Origin: Flaccisagitta enflata
Taxonomy: Eukaryota > Chaetognatha > Sagittoidea > Aphragmophora
NCBI GenBank assembly: GCA_965153355.1
Contig: OZ231126.1
Span: forward strand, 25,234,001 to 25,298,000
Length of the DNA: 64,000 nt
Reading direction: 5' to 3'
Numbering within the stretch: the first letter of the stretch is position 1; the number at the start of each line of letters is the position of its first letter. The translations under genes were made by a program, and so were the position numbers. A model generated the notes under the pieces. The model was not told the DNA's origin. It saw only the letters and a program-made list of their open reading frames with translations, and ran no database searches. Positions 49,981 through 63,019 of the stretch are shown one piece after another.

Positions 49981-50444
49981 TTCCTCTGACGATGTTGTTG
50001 TCCAGTGTCACTTGTCTTTTTTCCACCTCTTGGAATTCGGCTCCCCTTCTCGCCATCCTCTCTGTCCCCAATTTTCGATGTCATCCTTCCTTTCTATTTC
50101 TTTCAGGCTTTGAAGGCTCGTTTCGTTTTTTCCTTTTTTTTTTTGTCGGTCTTCCACTTTTTTCTGGCATTAGGAATGAAGAAACAGAAAGACAAGAGAG
50201 AGGCTCGGCAACGCCCTCTATTCTTTCGACTGTGTGGGGTGGGGGGATACGTCTATTCTTTCAGCTAGCGGAGCCTCTAAACGCAAGGGTAAGGGGCTGA
50301 AGGAGGACAAGAAGGGGGTGTGGGTGTTTTTCACGGGGGGAGGTAATAAGTAAATCTATTCTTCTTGCATTTTTGGGCTTTTTAAAAACATGACATGGAG
50401 TCAAATGGGGGAAGAGGGGGGAAGTACTTTTACTCTTTCTTTCT

Positions 50445-50752
<308 letters not shown>

Positions 50753-50829
50753 GCCCTCTCTCATTGCCGTCGTGATGTATACAGCCATAGTCGCGGCACC
50801 TGTGTAGCAAATGCAAATGTGGGTTGTCA

Positions 50830-52530
50830 TGAAGTGAAGACTCGTGATTTCCTGCTTTGTGCTAGATTTTCTTTTTTCTGCTTTGTCATGCGTTTCACTC
50901 AAAGCAAAAGCAAAAACTTACCTCATTGAAACGAGACACGCGTTCGTGTTATCAAAAAGAAGAGAGAAAAAAAGAAGTAGGCTACGTTTCACCGCAACAA
51001 CTTTAGTTTCTGTGCTGTTAAACATTTTTTTTCTCTTTTCTTTTTCCAGATTGTTAGATTTGCGGTTATATCGAGGATGCAAATCTCAGTTATTTGTCAA
51101 AAGAGTCTGTCAAGACAAAGACTATCATTTTTCACTTTTCCCCTTTTCCCTTAGTACTATCACAAATGATAGTTTCAAATACATTTTATGTTTAGGTAAT
51201 GGTTTACAGCATTACCCTTGTCGTGGGGTTCTTCCATCCGAATAATATTTACCGTTTTATTCTTTTTTTTTCTTTTTTTTCCTTTCCTCTCGTGAACACT
51301 GGTGAAGAAGATGAAGGAGAAGATGAATGAAAATCAAGGAGAAGATGATGAAGATGTAAAAGAGTATAAATAAAAAGTTAAAGGATAGGAGGAGGGAAAG
51401 GAAAAAACTTAGCCTAAGTTGAGGAAGATGATGAATGAGAAGTGAAGGAAAAAAATACTATAGATATGAGGCAAAAGTCAAAGAAAAAGAGAAAATGAAC
51501 GAAATTATGAAGCAGTAGATGAAAAGGAAGCACAAGAGGCTTAAGATGAAGAATAAGTAGAAGAAAAGGGAACAAGAAGAAGAGACAAGGCAAAAGTTGA
51601 CTTGAAGGAGAAGGGAAATAAGAAAGCCACAAATGAGAAATGAATTGCGAGCTCTTACTTTTAGAAGTGCATTCAATCTCTTCCGTCCATTTGTCTTAGC
51701 GCTGAGGCACTCGGCCTTTCTTTCCTGCTAACCTTTGTCGTTCCTTTTTTCCTTCTTCCTTCTCTTCTTCTATTCCCTATGCGACGTTTGTTTGAGTGAG
51801 AGGGAAAAAGAATGAGTAAAGAGAAAACGAGAAAAAAAAGCCCCACCCCTTAAACCTTGATTCCTGCCTCATGTCGCGTTTTCATTCATACTAATGCAAG
51901 TCGTCGTTCTTTGACTTCCCCCTTCGTTCCCCCATTCCCCATTGCCCTTGTTCCCCCTTTCCCCATCGTCATTTGCCATTGTTCTCCGGCCTCTCTTTTT
52001 CATATCGATTTCTCAATTCTATCGTCCGTATTTTACCATCTTGCTTTTGTTTTGCTTTGATCATCTTGTCCAAGATCGTGAAAACGTAACTTCTTTAAAA
52101 AATCAACTTTCTCAGCTCTTTAATTTCAAGGGGGAAACCTTCTTTTTTCCCTTCTAACAGCCTAAGTCTTCTCATTTCCCCCACCATGAACATCGGTAAT
52201 ACAACTTCCTCGCATATCTTGGCCACTTTTGAGGCGAATCCCGCTTTCCTCTTTCTAAACCCCCGTACAACTCCAGAATGTCTCTTCTATATTATGCTCT
52301 CAGAACGCGAGGAAAAAATGTAATGTGGTTGTTTCCAGGACACCCCCAATTGTCTATAAAAAACTTCTCCCCTACTCCTTGCCACTTTCTCTGCGTGACT
52401 TCACATTGCCAACCTTTTTGGCTTTTACCAAAAAATATTCTCGCTCTGACTCCGCCGCCATCGCTGCCGCCTCAACTGCCGCCCCAACTGCCGCCTCCGC
52501 TACTGACACCGCTTCATCCCCACCACTGCT
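50830..52530. other. Unannotated stretch
   Basis: Includes GAAGATGA-rich purine sequence at 51300-51620 and pyrimidine-rich segments near 51730 and 51910. No exon recognised. Confidence 0.5.
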
Positions 52531-52538
52531 TCCTTCTC

Positions 52539-52543
52539 CACCA

Positions 52544-52574
<31 letters not shown>

Positions 52575-52623
52575 CGCCACCGCCACCGCCACCGCCACCG
52601 CCACCGCCACCGCCACCGCCACC
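52539..52623 (+). repeat. (CCACCG)n array
   Basis: About 14 hexamer units in a C-rich stretch, preceded by CCGCC-rich sequence from 52450. Minus strand is (CGGTGG)n. Confidence 0.95.
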
Positions 52624-52837
52624 GAGTCATTACTCATTCTCGCACTCGCGCGACGTCATCCACTTCTTATCTGCCGTCATATTAACCCTCACCTTATCTT
52701 TTTCCTTCCGCGTTAACCCTCACCCACCCTCATCCATATTCTCCTCCTCATCTTCCTCACCCTCCTCATCCTCATATATTCGCATTTGTCGCCCGCAAAT
52801 CGGCTCTCACTGTCAAGTTGAGTGTCGGTAGCGACTG

Positions 52838-53420
52838 TCGGCCCCAAAACGCGGTTTAAGACCGTTGGTTGTCGCGGTGCCTGACGGTTGATTTACGCTG
52901 TGCCCAACACTTTGTTTATGCAGCGCCCAATGGTTCCTTTGCAAAGTCCCTTGCTGTCGGTTGACGACTTGACGTAGTGTCCAATGGTTTGCAAATAAGG
53001 TGCCTGACTGTTGATTTACATGGTGCTCGAAGATTGGCTGAAACGCTCCCCGGCCGTTATTTGACAAAGTATGGGAAGGATGGTAAATGTGGTAAACTTT
53101 GGATAACATACTTACGGATGGATCATGGGTTGCTTGATGGTGAATTTATATGGTGCATCCTTGACGGACCCCAAAAACTAGTGCATGACTCTCGGCTCAA
53201 AATGCGGCGCACGACAGTCGAAAATCGGCTCTATAAGTTGACTGCAAAGCCTGGTTTCAACGGTCGGTTGACTCGGCGCCAAAATTTGGTTGAAAATTTT
53301 TGCCTTCAACATTCGACTTAATTGCGGCGCCAGTTTAAGATTTGGCATCCACGAGCACAGTTGGGTAAAAACCAGAAGCATTTGTATGGTATGATGAGGC
53401 GCCAACTGTTGGCTTGACTG
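52838..53420. repeat. Degenerate tandem-like region with unrecognised frames
   Basis: Motifs such as TGCCTGACGGTTGATTTACG (52879) and TGCCTGACTGTTGATTTACA (53001), CCAATGGTT and GGCGCCAA recur irregularly, suggesting an old ~36-bp-type array. Open frames of 114 residues (+, 52977-53321) and 98 residues (-, 52813-53109) exist. The minus frame repeats NQQSGTLFANHW-like segments, as expected from an array. I recognise no protein here. Confidence 0.45.
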
Positions 53421-53723
53421 ATGCGGCTGTCTAGTTAAGTGGTGCCTCGTCCGAGTGACGTCGAATGGCCGAGATGTATGAACAAAATACAGTGTATCAT
53501 CTCCTAAAGGACTTTTCCGTCTTGTCGATGTTCACATCTGCGTTAAATCTGCGACCACGGGCAAATTATCGTATGCAACCTTAAACTGGCTCTTTTCACA
53601 GATACTGAACCCCCAATTATTCTTTCTTATCTCCTATTCTGTACGTCAGGCCTACCATCCAACCTATCTCTAACTACATTGGCCAATTGGTTCATTCACC
53701 CCCCAGTTCTCTTACACCCTCAC

Positions 53724-53826
<103 letters not shown>

Positions 53827-53921
53827 AAGAAGAAAAAACTCCTTGAAAGGCTGAGGAAAAAAAAAAGACATATGAAAAAGATCGCATAAAAGGTAAAAAA
53901 GTAAGAAAAGAAGAGAGAGTG

Positions 53922-54552
53922 AAACAAGCCCAACAGGCCAACAGTCGCGTGCTAAGTTACAACACAATTACACAAATTCATACTACACAACTTCATACTA
54001 CATAACTTCATACTGTATAACTACATACTACAACTTCATATTACATAAACGTCTGTCCCAAAAAAAGTTACATTCTGAACCAATAACGAGTGTCCAATAA
54101 AAAGTTGACAAAATACCCAAAATAGGCAAAATACCTTAAAATACCCAATGATACTCAAAAATACCCAAAAACACTTAAAGACACCCACAGATACTCAAAA
54201 ATACTCAAAAATACCCAAAAGTATCTGAAAGTACCCTAAAATACCTTGAGTACCTAAAATAACTTAAAAATGACCAAAAATACCCAAAAGTACCCAAAAA
54301 CACCCAAAAATACCTAAAAATACTCAAAAATACCTAAAAAATCCCAAAAGTATCTGAAAGTACCCTAAAATACCTTAAGTACCTAAAATTACTTAAGTAC
54401 CCTGAAGTACCCTAAAGTACCCCAGAGTACCCTAAAATACCTTAAAAAACCTTAAAAAGTCATAATGTCAAAAACGTGACGGACGGACGGACGGACGGAC
54501 GGACCTACCGACCGACACGGCAAGGTGTAGAGTCGCGTGCACGCGACTAAAA
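53922..54552 (+). mobile_element. Family A element expanded by internal minisatellite
   Basis: The head AAACAAGCCCAACAGGCCAA with CAGTCGCGTGC sits at 53922-53956. The tail, a (GACG)n run, GGCAAGGTGTAGAGTCGCG and a perfect GTCGCGTGCACGCGAC hairpin, ends at 54552. Between them lie a ~15-bp repeat (AACTTCATACTACAT) and about 35 units of a 10-bp repeat (TACCCAAAAA/TACCCTAAAG variants, ~54115-54470). Total about 630 bp against 190 for ordinary copies. Confidence 0.75.
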
Positions 54553-54560
54553 AGAGAGAG

Positions 54561-55878
54561 AACATGGCCAACACCTATAAGTCGCGTGCAGGACAAAAAT
54601 AACTGAACTGACCTGACTCCTTATTGTATCTTTTTATTGAAAATCAGACTTAAACCAGACCCAAACCAGACTCAAACCAGACCCAAACCAGACTCAAACC
54701 AGACTCAAACCAGAATTAAACCAGACCAAAACCAGACCAAAACCAGACCTAAACCAGACCTAAACCAGACCGAAACCAGACCTAAACCAGACATAAATCA
54801 GACATGAACCAGACTTAAACCAGACATTAACCAGACTTAAACCAGACGCAAGCCAGACTCAATCCAGACTCTAACCAGACTCTAACTAGACTCAAACCAG
54901 ACTTAAACCAGACTAAAACCATTAACCACAAGCCAGACTTAAACCAGACTTAAGCCAGACTTAAACCAGCTTAAACCACCCAAACCAGACCAAAACCAGC
55001 AGACTTAAACCAGCGACTTAAACCAGCAGACAAACAGCGAGCTTCACCAGCAGACTTAAACCAACAGACTTAAACCAGCAGACCTAAACCAGCAGACCTA
55101 AACCAGCAGACCTAAACCAGCAGACATAAACCAGCAGACATAAACCAGCAGACTTAAACCAGCAGACTTTAACCAGCAGACTTAAACCAGCAGACTTAAA
55201 CCAGCAGACTTAAACCAGCAGACTTAAACCAGCAGACGTTAACCAGCAGACGTAAACGCAGACGTAAAAAAAGACTGAAAATGACCGAAAATGACCGAAA
55301 ATGACCAAAATGACCAAAATGACCAAAAATGACCAAAAATGACCAAAAATGACCAAAAATGACCAAAAATGACCAAAAATGATCAAAAATGATCAAAAAT
55401 GATCAAAAATGACCAAAAATGACCAAAATGACCAAAAATGACCAAAAATGACCAAAAATGACCAAAAAGTCCAAAAATGACCAAAAATGACCAAAAATGA
55501 CCAAAAATGACCAAAAATGACCATAAATGACCAAAAATGACCGAAATGACCAAAAATTGATGAAATGACCAAAATGACCAAAATGACCAAAAATGATCAA
55601 AAATGACCAAAAATGACCAAAAATGACCAAAAATGATCAAAAATGATCAAAAATGATCAAAAATGATCAAAAATGACCAAAATGACCAAAATGACCAAAA
55701 TGACCAACATGACCAAAAATGAAAAAAATGACCAAAAACAACCAATAATTCTCAAAAACACAAAAAAAATGATTCAAAATAACAAAAATCGATGCAAAAA
55801 AGCAAAGTGTTACGGACGGACCGACCGACCGACGGACCGACGGAGCGGGTTGTAGAGTCGCGTGCACGCGACTAAAAA
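54561..55878 (+). mobile_element. Family A element expanded to ~1.3 kb by three tandem arrays
   Basis: The head AACATGGCCAACACCTATAA with GTCGCGTGCAGG is at 54561. The tail (GACC/GACGG run, GAGCGGGTTGTAGAGTCGCG, perfect hairpin, CTAAAAATA) ends at 55878. Inside, in order, are an 11-bp repeat (CAGACTTAAAC type, ~54645-54960), a 14-bp derivative with an extra CAG (CAGCAGACTTAAAC, ~55005-55255), and a 10-bp repeat (ATGACCAAAA, ~55275-55740). The minus-strand frames with repeated FGHFWSFLVI are translations of the last array. Confidence 0.75.
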
Positions 55879-55879
55879 T

Positions 55880-56205
55880 AAAAGAAGAAAAGTCGGCGAG
55901 GGGAAGATAAAGTAATTTCTTGCGCGACAATCTATCGTTAGGAAAAATGAGAGATCGGAATGACATTTGCATTTTTCGAATTAATCGAGAAAAACAAGTT
56001 CCTAATTTGCATGAAAATGAGAAGAAGGGCGTCGGAAAGATAAAAGAAGCGTATTCAGTTCTTGAGCTTGATCGATATGAAAATTAAGAAAAAGATGGAA
56101 AAAATAGAGAACCTGGATATACAGTAGAAAGGGAAATGAAAGATCATCAATGCATAGATTAGAATACCAGCTACTGCATACGATTCATGTGGTATGTGAT
56201 ACCTT
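55880..56205. other. Unannotated stretch
   Basis: A-rich, unrecognised. Confidence 0.5.
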
Positions 56206-56207
56206 GT

Positions 56208-56612
<405 letters not shown>

Positions 56613-56861
56613 TTTCTTTTTTGCAATAGGAAAAAAAGAAAGCTAATGGATGTTCTCCTCCTCTTTCTCTTTTCCTGTTCCTTTTCCTCTTCTTCCTCTC
56701 CCTCTCCCTCTTCCTCCCCCCCCCCCTCAAACTCAAAGCGTTTCGGAAATTCCAAATTTGGTTTTTCTCATCATCAAAGGGAAGTCTTTTGAATCAGACT
56801 TTGAATCAGATGAGACGTGAATTGAATTCTCGCCAAAGAAGGTTTTTCTCATCTTGGGGAT

Positions 56862-57060
56862 GAAAGAAGAAGAAGATGAAGAAGAAGAAGAAGAAGAAGA
56901 AGAAGAAGAAGAAGAAGAAGAAGAAGAAGAAGAAGAAGAAGAAGAAGAAGAAGAAGAAGAAGAAGAAGAAGAAGAAGAAGAAGAAGAAGAAGAAGAAAAA
57001 GAAGAAGAAGAACAAGAAGAACAAGAAGAACAAGAACAAGAACAAGAATAACAAGAAGAA
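56862..57060 (+). repeat. (GAA)n block with AACAAG tail
   Basis: About 135 bases of GAA, then GAACAA units and A-rich sequence. Poly-Glu/Lys and Ser/Phe frames are repeat translations. Confidence 0.95.
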
Positions 57061-57064
57061 CGAG

Positions 57065-57905
57065 AAAACGAACAAGGTGAAGAACAAGAAAAGAAATCTA
57101 AGAAGAAAAAGAAAGAATTAAGAAAAAGAAAGAAAAAAGAAAAAGAAACAGAATAAGATGAAGAAAAAAGTTTTTCCTTCACAACATGAGGTAGAAAGGA
57201 AGTAGTAACAGGAACGACACAAATACTATCTAGAACATAAGTATATCGACAGTATGGGGATTGGTTAATTTAGCATTATAGGAATCATAGAAAAACCGCC
57301 AAAACATGTCAGATACTTAATATTACGTCTTTGGGTTTCAACACATATTCGTATGTGGATTTTCTAGGCACTTTAACACAAATGCTTTGTATAAATGCAT
57401 AATAACTCTCCCTCATAAAATTTTATTTAAAAAATTCCTTATCGTATGCCATGTTCTCCCTTTTGCTTCAGTTGCAATCCCAATGATTTAGAGAGGTTGA
57501 AATCAACCAAGAAAAGGTAGCAAAGGTGTTGGGCGCTGTAATCAGGACCAAAAATATGGTGGAAAAAAACTCTAATATATCTGAAAGGAGACTTAGTAAC
57601 TTGTAAAGAAACTGGATGCATTTTTTTGGCCATTTTCTAATTGAAGTATCAATCTTGTTTTGCCTGTCAATTCTAAACGCCTTGAGCTAAAAGGATGTGG
57701 TTTGCGGCATTTGTTCAGAAATTTGAAATTGTTTCAGAATCTCACTGATTTTTATATAAATTTTTTATTCTTAACAGAGTTATTGCTTAAAATGCCTGTC
57801 GATATACATATGATCTAGATAGTAAATGAAAAGTAGAAAGCTTAACAGAAAGTTCAGGAAATTTGGTGGAGAGGAAGTGGCACATCTTATGACGTATGGG
57901 AAGGT
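57065..57905. other. Unannotated stretch
   Basis: AT-rich sequence without recognisable gene or element. Confidence 0.5.
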
Positions 57906-57909
57906 AGTC

Positions 57910-57929
57910 AACAACAACAACAACAACAA

Positions 57930-57989
<60 letters not shown>

Positions 57990-58014
57990 CGACAGCAACA
58001 ACAACAACAACGTC
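57910..58014 (+). repeat. (CAA)n array
   Basis: About 33 CAA units with one AAA and two GAC/CAG variants. Same strand orientation as the other CAA arrays. Confidence 0.95.
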
Positions 58015-58130
58015 GACGATAACGAACATTTCTTAACGTTACCTGTTTCCTTTGACAGAGTGATTGAAAGCTTGTGAATGTGTTTTAGATGATGTTTGAA
58101 TAAACCAGACCTCATAAACACCGAATGAGT

Positions 58131-58745
58131 AATAGTCGCAAGAGCGTTAGATGGTCAGCGGTACCCAATGCCCCTTTGTGAGTGTATGTGGGTGTGAGGT
58201 GGTTAGAGGGGCAGCGCCCAAAGGGGCCGATGACCTGTGCTTGGTAAGTTTCTGGGATTTAGGCCTCAAAGCTGGGATTTGGTCCTCCAGGCTAGAATTT
58301 TGGCCTTTAGGCTGGGTTTTTGGTCTCAAGGCTGGGTTTTTGGCCTCAAGGCTGCGATTTTGGCCTCAAGGCCTGGGATTTTGGCCTCAAGGTTGGGAAT
58401 TAGATCACAAGGCTAGAATTTGGGCCTCGTGTCGGGATTTGGGCCTCAAGGCTGGGATCTGGGTCTCAGGGCTAGGTTTTGGGCCTCAAGGCTAGATTTT
58501 GGGCTTCAAGGTTGGGTTTGGGCAACAAGGCTAGGATTTGGGCCTCAAGGCTGGCATTTAGGCCTCAAGGCTGGCATTTGGGCCTCAAGAATGGGATTTG
58601 GGCCTCATGGCTGAGATTTGGGCCTCAAGGGTGGAATTTGAGCCTAAAGGCCAGGATTTAGGCCATAAGGCTGGGGGGGGGTGGCGGAGGGAAAAAAGGG
58701 GACCAACTAACCAACGGACCGATAAAGCACTCTCTCAACGGGACA
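58131..58745 (-). mobile_element. Family F1 element with long 20-bp minisatellite
   Basis: Starts with AATAGTCGCAAGAGCGTTAG, GATGGTCAGCGGTACCCAAT, GCAGCGCCCAAAGGGGCCGA, then about 21 units of GGGATTTGGGCCTCAAGGCT type (58253-58670) and a short gaccaactaaccaacggacc run. The second terminal repeat is missing or diverged. The frames with WDLGLKAGIWAS repeats are translations of this array. Confidence 0.75.
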
Positions 58746-58807
58746 GAAAACAGTGAAATGACGAAGAATTTGTATGGGGCACCCTCATCAAGATCATTTT
58801 CTAAACC

Positions 58808-58904
58808 CAAAAAAAGTGTGATGGATGGAAACACCGACCGGCGGACGGACCGACGGACGGACCGACAAAGCGGGGTGTAGAGTCGCGTAGCACGATACTA
58901 AAAA
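58808..58904 (+). mobile_element. Family A tail fragment
   Basis: Only the 3' half remains: AGTGTGATGGATGG, a gacggacc array, AAAGCGGGGTGTAGAGTCGC and GCACGATACTAAAAAC. It lies 60 bases right of the family F1 element. Confidence 0.75.
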
Positions 58905-59094
58905 CTTTCTAGCACTCATCATACTATAAGGTTTTGCCTAAAGTGCCAATAGCGATCGCCGTGCATACACCCGACAAGAAGTGCAGAAACAAAAAGGTCG
59001 ACAGAAACCAAATTACTCAATACTCGCCATCAGGAGAGACAACTACATATTGAGAGGGGGTGTCTGGGCGGGGAGACTTCCAGAGGGAAAGAAA

Positions 59095-59483
<389 letters not shown>

Positions 59484-59764
59484 ACACACAAACACACTCA
59501 CACGAGGATTCGAACTTAATCTCCAGCTTGCTGACTCATAAACCCATACCGCCTCATTAGTCCTGCGTCCTACGCCTCATCAGAATCTACATTATTTGAT
59601 GTTTTGGCGTTCCCGGTCTACCCCTATCTGTCTCTCGCTGCCTCTCGGCCTCTTGGTCTCCCTGTTTGTTTATCTGTCTATCCATCTGTCCGTTCTAGTC
59701 TTTGTTTCTCTTTGTTTGTTCGTCTGTCCAACAGTCTAGTATGGCTCTGTCGTTGGCTGTCTTT

Positions 59765-60022
<258 letters not shown>

Positions 60023-60059
60023 CTCTTCCCCCCTTCTGCGCACTAGCGTGTGCGTAAGC

Positions 60060-60890
60060 CTGGTTGGATTACGAGGGTTTGCGTGATGTACGCACATGGA
60101 CTGCCCCCGCTCGCTATTTCTATGATTTATGATGTTGGTTGTTTCTAAGCTCCATCTGACAGACGATTCTGTCTTTAAAGCGGAATATCGCAGTAAGCTA
60201 ACTGCTATGTTTTTTTTGTTTTTGTTTTTGTTTTTGTTTTTTGTTTTTTTTTTTTTTGCCGTGCCTCCCCTTTTACAACGTTAATGATAAAAGTATGTCC
60301 TGATGTCGCGTCCCGCTTACACTCCTTGATTGGAACCTCTCATATTTTGACTCATGCCAGAACTTTCCTCCCTATATGTCTCCATCTAACCGTCATCCTC
60401 CTCCTCTGCTTCTCTCATTGAACCCTTCCCCAAATCACTGTCGCCCTTTTCCCTCTTCCCCTCCCCGTATGCGAGAGGAAGTGCACTCTTCTCTCGCTAT
60501 CTTCCGAATATCGAAGCCCTAGTAAACGCCCCCCCCCTCCCCTTCCCGCGATCATACAGACACCAAATTCTTTTCCTCCCTCTTTTCCCCTTCCCATCTG
60601 AATCAATAACTAGAACTGTCGCATAACTAGCCCCCCCCCCCCCGCGATCTCACTGTCATCCTTTTCCATCATCCCTCTCACCTTCTTCATCCTTTCTTGG
60701 TTCCTAATGTAGGAAGCTCATACACCCCTCCCCTATCTTCTAGTTTCCCCCATCCTGCCTCCCCCTTCTACCCCTTTCTTCCTCCTCTCCTCAGAATGTT
60801 GGAAGTCTTCTTTTCCTTTGCGAACTCGAGAGTCGAATTAGGATCCAAAAATCAGCGACGCGTTGAAACCGTCGAGAATTGGGCGGATCA
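60060..60890. other. Unannotated stretch with homopolymers
   Basis: Poly(T)/TTTTTG run near 60210-60260, C runs near 60530 and 60632, C/T-rich throughout. No gene seen. Confidence 0.5.
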
Positions 60891-60894
60891 ACCC

Positions 60895-61215
60895 ACATCA
60901 ACACTGACGCCAGCAACAGCCCATTCCTGAGCCAAAAAGTTACGCCAACAGTCACGCCAAAAACACTGACGCCAGCAACAGCCCATTGCTATGCCAAAAG
61001 CTTCGCCAACAGTCACACCAACAACACTGACGCCAGCAACAGCTCATTGCTATGCCAAAGGCTACGCCAACAGCCACACCAATAACACTGACGCCAGCAA
61101 CAACCCATTCCTGACCCAAAAGTTACGACAACAGTCACGCCAACAACACTGGCGTTTTCGGGCAATTTTTGCATCACTGCCCCAGCACAAAAGCTTGGCC
61201 GCCAACACCTGAGGG
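60895..61215 (+). repeat. ~61-bp minisatellite joined to a family A-like end
   Basis: Four diverged units run from CACTGACGCCAGCAACAGCC through CCATTGCTATGCCAAA to GCCAACAGTCACACCAACAA. The last unit passes into GGCGTTTTCGGGCAATTTTT and GCATCACTGCCCCAGCAC, which resembles the interior of family A elements (compare 49290-49350). It is probably a minisatellite born inside such an element. Confidence 0.7.
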
Positions 61216-61219
61216 GTCC

Positions 61220-62098
61220 AAGTAGCTGTCAGACCCTCTCTAGGTATCTAAAAAGTAGCTAAGCTTGTTGCGCTACTTTCTAGATAAGTATCTAGATCAT
61301 ATTCTGTTAAAAAAATCAATAATACATCATATGGATATGTAAAAAAATGATTTGGCAATCACTGACGTAAACATCAATCGGTCTAGCAACATGGAGCAAG
61401 TCACAGAGAAAAGTTTTCAACTTTTTATATTCCTATCATATCACATTCCAAACCAAACAGTTTTATAATTTTGTATCTGTCTGTTAATCTGTTCCTCCAA
61501 ATATCTCACATGTTCGGTGCAAAATCACAATGAAAAAAAAATTTGGCGATCGTTTGTTTCCTTGTAACAGCTCAAGTATGATTTAATGAAATGAGACGCA
61601 GCTATATGAAAGGTTAATCTTACTGAAATTCAGTTAATTACTACAGCAATACAAGAAGGATAAGAATTTCTGTCGAGCTTATAAGTAACAATCGGCAACG
61701 AAATGTCAACGAAATGTCACCGCGTGAATTGAATTTGGAGCTAAACATGTGACGTATATATACGAAAGAGTAGCAAAGGAGGTTCTCAAACCACGTTTGA
61801 TTCAGCCCAGAAACGCGGTTTTTGCACAGGCGTAACAGGCATACCGACGGACGGACTGACGAACAGACTCTGCACACTTACTTTGTTTAATTGTAAATCG
61901 CGAAGTAGTATTTCTTTCGAATGGAAATCCTTGAGTTGAAATCTATCGATTTTAGCTTTTAAGTTGCTTGTCGCTATGACTAATTCTTATATGTAAGCTC
62001 TAAATCAAGGGATATCCATTTAAGGATGGATTTAAGCCCAGGATTTCACTTCGCGAATAAGACGAGTGTGTCTGACAGAGATGCATTCCTGACGGACG
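61220..62098. other. Unannotated stretch
   Basis: AT-rich. A weak family A-like remnant (CCGACGGACGGACTGACGAA near 61845) is the only repeat noted. Confidence 0.5.
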
Positions 62099-62100
62099 TA

Positions 62101-63016
62101 ACCTTGGGGAAATAAGAAATAAGAAACCTTTCTTCTGAACCTCAACGTAAGAAAAATAGGTTGAAATTGGTGATGCCTAGAAAGCTGTTGGAAAGATCGT
62201 TCATTTGAGTTGTGTCTGGAAATTCTAGCTCATATGGTTTGGAAGCTACAGTGATTTGAATAAAACTACTCATTTTCTGGTCATTTAAAGTCATAATAAA
62301 GATAGAAGACTTAATCCGATTGCCTTAAAATTTTGGGTGGTAATTAGGTTGTTTGTCATCTCATACCAGTTAGATTTTTGTGTTTATCGGATGATTTTTA
62401 CTATGGTTTTCATACTTTTTTATTCCAGATCTTAGAAAAACAGACCAAAATTGACATCCTATGCTTCAGTTGCATATATTTCTCAACTGTTTTAACAAAA
62501 CATTTTCTTTGATGATCCAGCCTAAAGATCTTTCCCAGAGCTTAAACACCATCATGAATTTGATGTGATTTTTATCAAATTTTCATAGTCAAAATGATTT
62601 AAAAAGAAACAAGTTGTCATCTCATTACCTCGGGTTTTTCTTGAAAATTTCCAAATCTTTCTCATGATAAAAATAATAGAAAAAATTGTCCGATTTGGAT
62701 AATTCTTTAGGAGCTGTTAGATGAAGGTATGTATTGCTTTCAATTCAAATTTCATCTAAATCAGAAAAGTTTTACTATGGTTTTTGGATATTCTTTTTTG
62801 AGCAATCATTCTTCACATGAGGTCAGAGCAGAAAAGGGGTAGTCTCATTTAAATAGCTCTAACTTTTTACCGGTTTGAGCCAGAGTTTCCAGACACGACT
62901 CAAATGAAAGATTTTTCAAAGAGCTTTCTAAACATACCGATTTTAATAAGTTTTTCTCAATTTAAGGTGGATAGAATTAGTTTTCAAAATTCCGCCATTT
63001 TTTATTTCCCCAAGGT
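62101..63016. mobile_element. TA-flanked inverted-repeat element (~916 bp)
   Basis: ACCTTGGGGAAATAA at the left end is repeated inverted at 63004-63016, with TA immediately outside each end. Similarity continues inward for roughly 190 bases (shared blocks include CTTTCATTTGAGTCGTGTCTGGAAA versus CGTTCATTTGAGTTGTGTCTGG). The interior is AT-rich, noncoding and repeats TTTTACTATGGTTTT. It is best read as a non-autonomous DNA transposon. Confidence 0.65.
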
Positions 63017-63019
63017 TAT

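Noticed and set aside
52977-53321. 114-residue non-repetitive frame
   Set aside because: It lies in a degenerate tandem region with comparable antisense frames, no recognisable domain and no splice context.
55196-55640. Minus-strand frames with repeated FGHFWSFLVI segments
   Set aside because: They are translations of the ATGACCAAAA array within an expanded family A element.
59490-59590. Possible tRNA or tRNA-SINE on the minus strand with B-box-like GTTCGAATCC near 59505
   Set aside because: No matching A box or cloverleaf could be drawn and the B-box runs straight into the CA array. At most a short SINE remnant.
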